This document shows positions 13,660 through 14,810 of a stretch of 14,810 bases of DNA, in pieces. The DNA comes from JAYFNU01 sp964622315 (GTDB taxonomy: Bacteria > Bacillota > Clostridia > Oscillospirales > Ruminococcaceae). The DNA is taken from positions 1-14,810 of the forward strand of contig CAZUOY010000045.1 in assembly GCA_964622315.1 (NCBI GenBank), read 5' to 3'. Positions within the stretch are counted from its first letter, which is position 1; every line of letters begins with the position of its first letter. The position numbers and the translations under genes are program-made. The notes beneath the pieces are model-generated. The model did no database searches and was not told the DNA's origin. It saw only the letters and a program-made list of their open reading frames with translations.

Positions 13660-14810
13660 TTACGCAGCCTGGATTCCGAGCTCGTCTGCAACAGCCTGCT
13701 TGAAGTCAGCTATAGCAGTGTCCTTATCCTTCGCGCCGGAAGTGTACTGACGAACCTGGTCACGCCATTTGCCGTTGATAGTCTCGTCATACTGTGTAAG
13801 TACACGGCCGTTAGCATACTCGTTACCTGCCATGAAGGCGGGGAACATGTTCTGTCCGCCGAGGAACTCAAGCGAACCGTCAGCCTTGCTCATAACTACG
13901 TTGGAGGAGCAAGCGTCCTTTGTGCCTGTGAAAGAACCGTTCGCCCAAGCGGTCTGGAGACCATTCTCGGTAGCGTCAAGTGTTACGAATCTGATGAGTT
14001 CAGCAACAGCTTCGGTCTTTGTGGTGTCCTTGTTGGCAATAAGCCATGTGCCGCCCCAGCAGAAACCAACGTTGGAAGCGCATACGCGCCAATCGCCGTA
14101 GGTGCCTTCGCCAGCAGCAGTACCGCCGGAGTTACCAGCCATTACGTAGTTGATGAGCCATGCAGGACCATAGAAAGCGAAGCAGCCCTTCTCGCCTGTG
14201 CCAGCCATATCAGCATACCATGCTTCTGTCCAGTCCTGTGTATCATTGTGATAACCGTTGTCTTTAAGCTGCTTGGAGAGGTCGAGGAAAGCTTCACGCT
14301 CAGGGGAGATGACGAGCTTGCCGTCAACAACCCAAGGCTGAGTGGAGCTGTTCTCAACTGCGTGCCACATATCGCCGTCGCCGGAGATTATAGCATAACC
14401 CTTTTCTTTAAGAGCTGCAGCAGCCTCAAAGAACTTGTCCCAGTTGCCGGAGCCAGCGCCGATAGCTTCTTCAATAACAGCAGGCTCATCGGAACCGAAA
14501 ACTTCCTTAGCTATAGAGGAACGATAGATGAATGCACCACCAGTTGCCTGGTAAGCCATACCAACAACCTTACCGTCAGCCGCGCGGGTACCAATTTCCA
14601 TGGTGTAAGGAGCTATCTGAGCCGCATCGGACTCGGCCTTAACGTCGATTCCGAGGTCTTCATAAGTTGCAGCATAACCAGAAGCATCGCCTGTTGTGTA
14701 CTTAAGTACGAAAGCAGCCTCTGCGCAGTAGATGTCGGGAGCGTCCGCGCCGCCGCCAGCAAGAGCCTGGTCGAGAGCGGGCTGATAGAGTCCGTCAGTT
14801 GTCGCGATGA
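13660..14810 (-). CDS. Sugar ABC transporter substrate-binding protein, C-terminal 382 residues (gene runs off the right edge)
   Basis: This is an extracellular lipid-anchored or secreted solute-binding protein of the CUT1 (family 1) class that delivers oligosaccharide to the two permeases. The reading frame stays open to the edge of the window, so the start and the signal peptide are outside. The first visible part (DGLYQPALDQALAGG, then DAPDIYCAEAAFVLKYTTGD) and the GYAATYEDLGID and YQATGGAFIYRSSIAKEVFG blocks are typical of this class. A start at the internal Met at 14601 would remove the first lobe and is rejected. Alanine codons in the visible N-terminal part are mostly GCT, unlike the GCG/GCC-rich neighbouring genes, which fits high expression. 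The stop is followed by a small palindrome and the stem-loop at 13589-13622. The ligand is not readable; xylo-oligosaccharides are inferred from the locus. Confidence 0.92.
   Translation of the reverse strand, partial: IATTDGLYQPALDQALAGGGADAPDIYCAEAAFVLKYTTGDASGYAATYEDLGIDVKAESDAAQIAPYTMEIGTRAADGKVVGMAYQATGGAFIYRSSIAKEVFGSDEPAVIEEAIGAGSGNWDKFFEAAAALKEKGYAIISGDGDMWHAVENSSTQPWVVDGKLVISPEREAFLDLSKQLKDNGYHNDTQDWTEAWYADMAGTGEKGCFAFYGPAWLINYVMAGNSGGTAAGEGTYGDWRVCASNVGFCWGGTWLIANKDTTKTEAVAELIRFVTLDATENGLQTAWANGSFTGTKDACSSNVVMSKADGSLEFLGGQNMFPAFMAGNEYANGRVLTQYDETINGKWRDQVRQYTSGAKDKDTAIADFKQAVADELGIQAA

Noticed and set aside
13660..14601. Starting the binding-protein gene at the Met at 14601
   Set aside because: The frame is open and clearly homologous to solute-binding proteins up to the window edge, so this Met is internal.
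1..14810. CRISPR array, tRNA, rRNA, riboswitch, insertion sequence or attachment site
   Set aside because: Read on both strands, no spaced direct repeats, cloverleaf sequences, transposase frames, terminal inverted repeats or known riboswitch cores were seen.

Overview
The window looks like a chromosomal segment from a carbohydrate-fermenting member of the Clostridia (Firmicutes), probably a gut or rumen species. The evidence is GGAGG-type ribosome binding sites, a GH43/GH1/XylA cluster, a MalF/MalG-type sugar ABC transporter followed by a YesL-like (DUF624) gene, a ROK-family regulator, and a TIR-like/TPR protein of a type I associate with these bacteria. This placement is inference from gene content. 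Nearly every gene is on the minus strand; only the ROK regulator is on plus.

Right edge (10964-14810): a transport operon read leftward, consisting of a solute-binding protein (5' end outside the window), a MalF-type permease, a MalG-type permease and a DUF624 membrane protein. The permeases overlap by 4 bases and DUF624 follows after 2 bases. A 14-bp stem-loop separates the binding-protein gene from the permeases. A 15-bp hairpin serves as a shared terminator with the converging ROK gene.

Middle (6572-10931): the ROK repressor-like gene (plus) is divergent from a 273-aa protein I do not recognise (minus). Their 213-base shared control region has opposing promoter candidates and two palindromes. 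Next, all on minus, come an MFS transporter and a HAD phosphatase, ending at an 18-bp intrinsic terminator. None of these last three has an obvious sugar-related role.

Left (1-6518): a 1081-aa protein with a TIR/DUF4062-like N-terminus and a long TPR-like helical solenoid, then a 235-base control region, then a xylan operon: GH43 beta-xylosidase, GH1 beta-glycosidase and xylose isomerase (first 28 codons only). The three are spaced 15 bases apart.

Proposed working model (inference): the ABC transporter imports xylo-oligosaccharides, the cytoplasmic GH43 and GH1 enzymes cleave them to monosaccharides, XylA converts xylose to xylulose, and the ROK protein represses the system until the inducer binds. 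Two 20-bp imperfect palindromes of similar sequence, one at the ROK promoter and one upstream of the GH43 operon, are candidate operators. The least explained elements are the 1081-aa TPR protein and the 273-aa protein. No CRISPR array, tRNA, rRNA or insertion sequence was seen.
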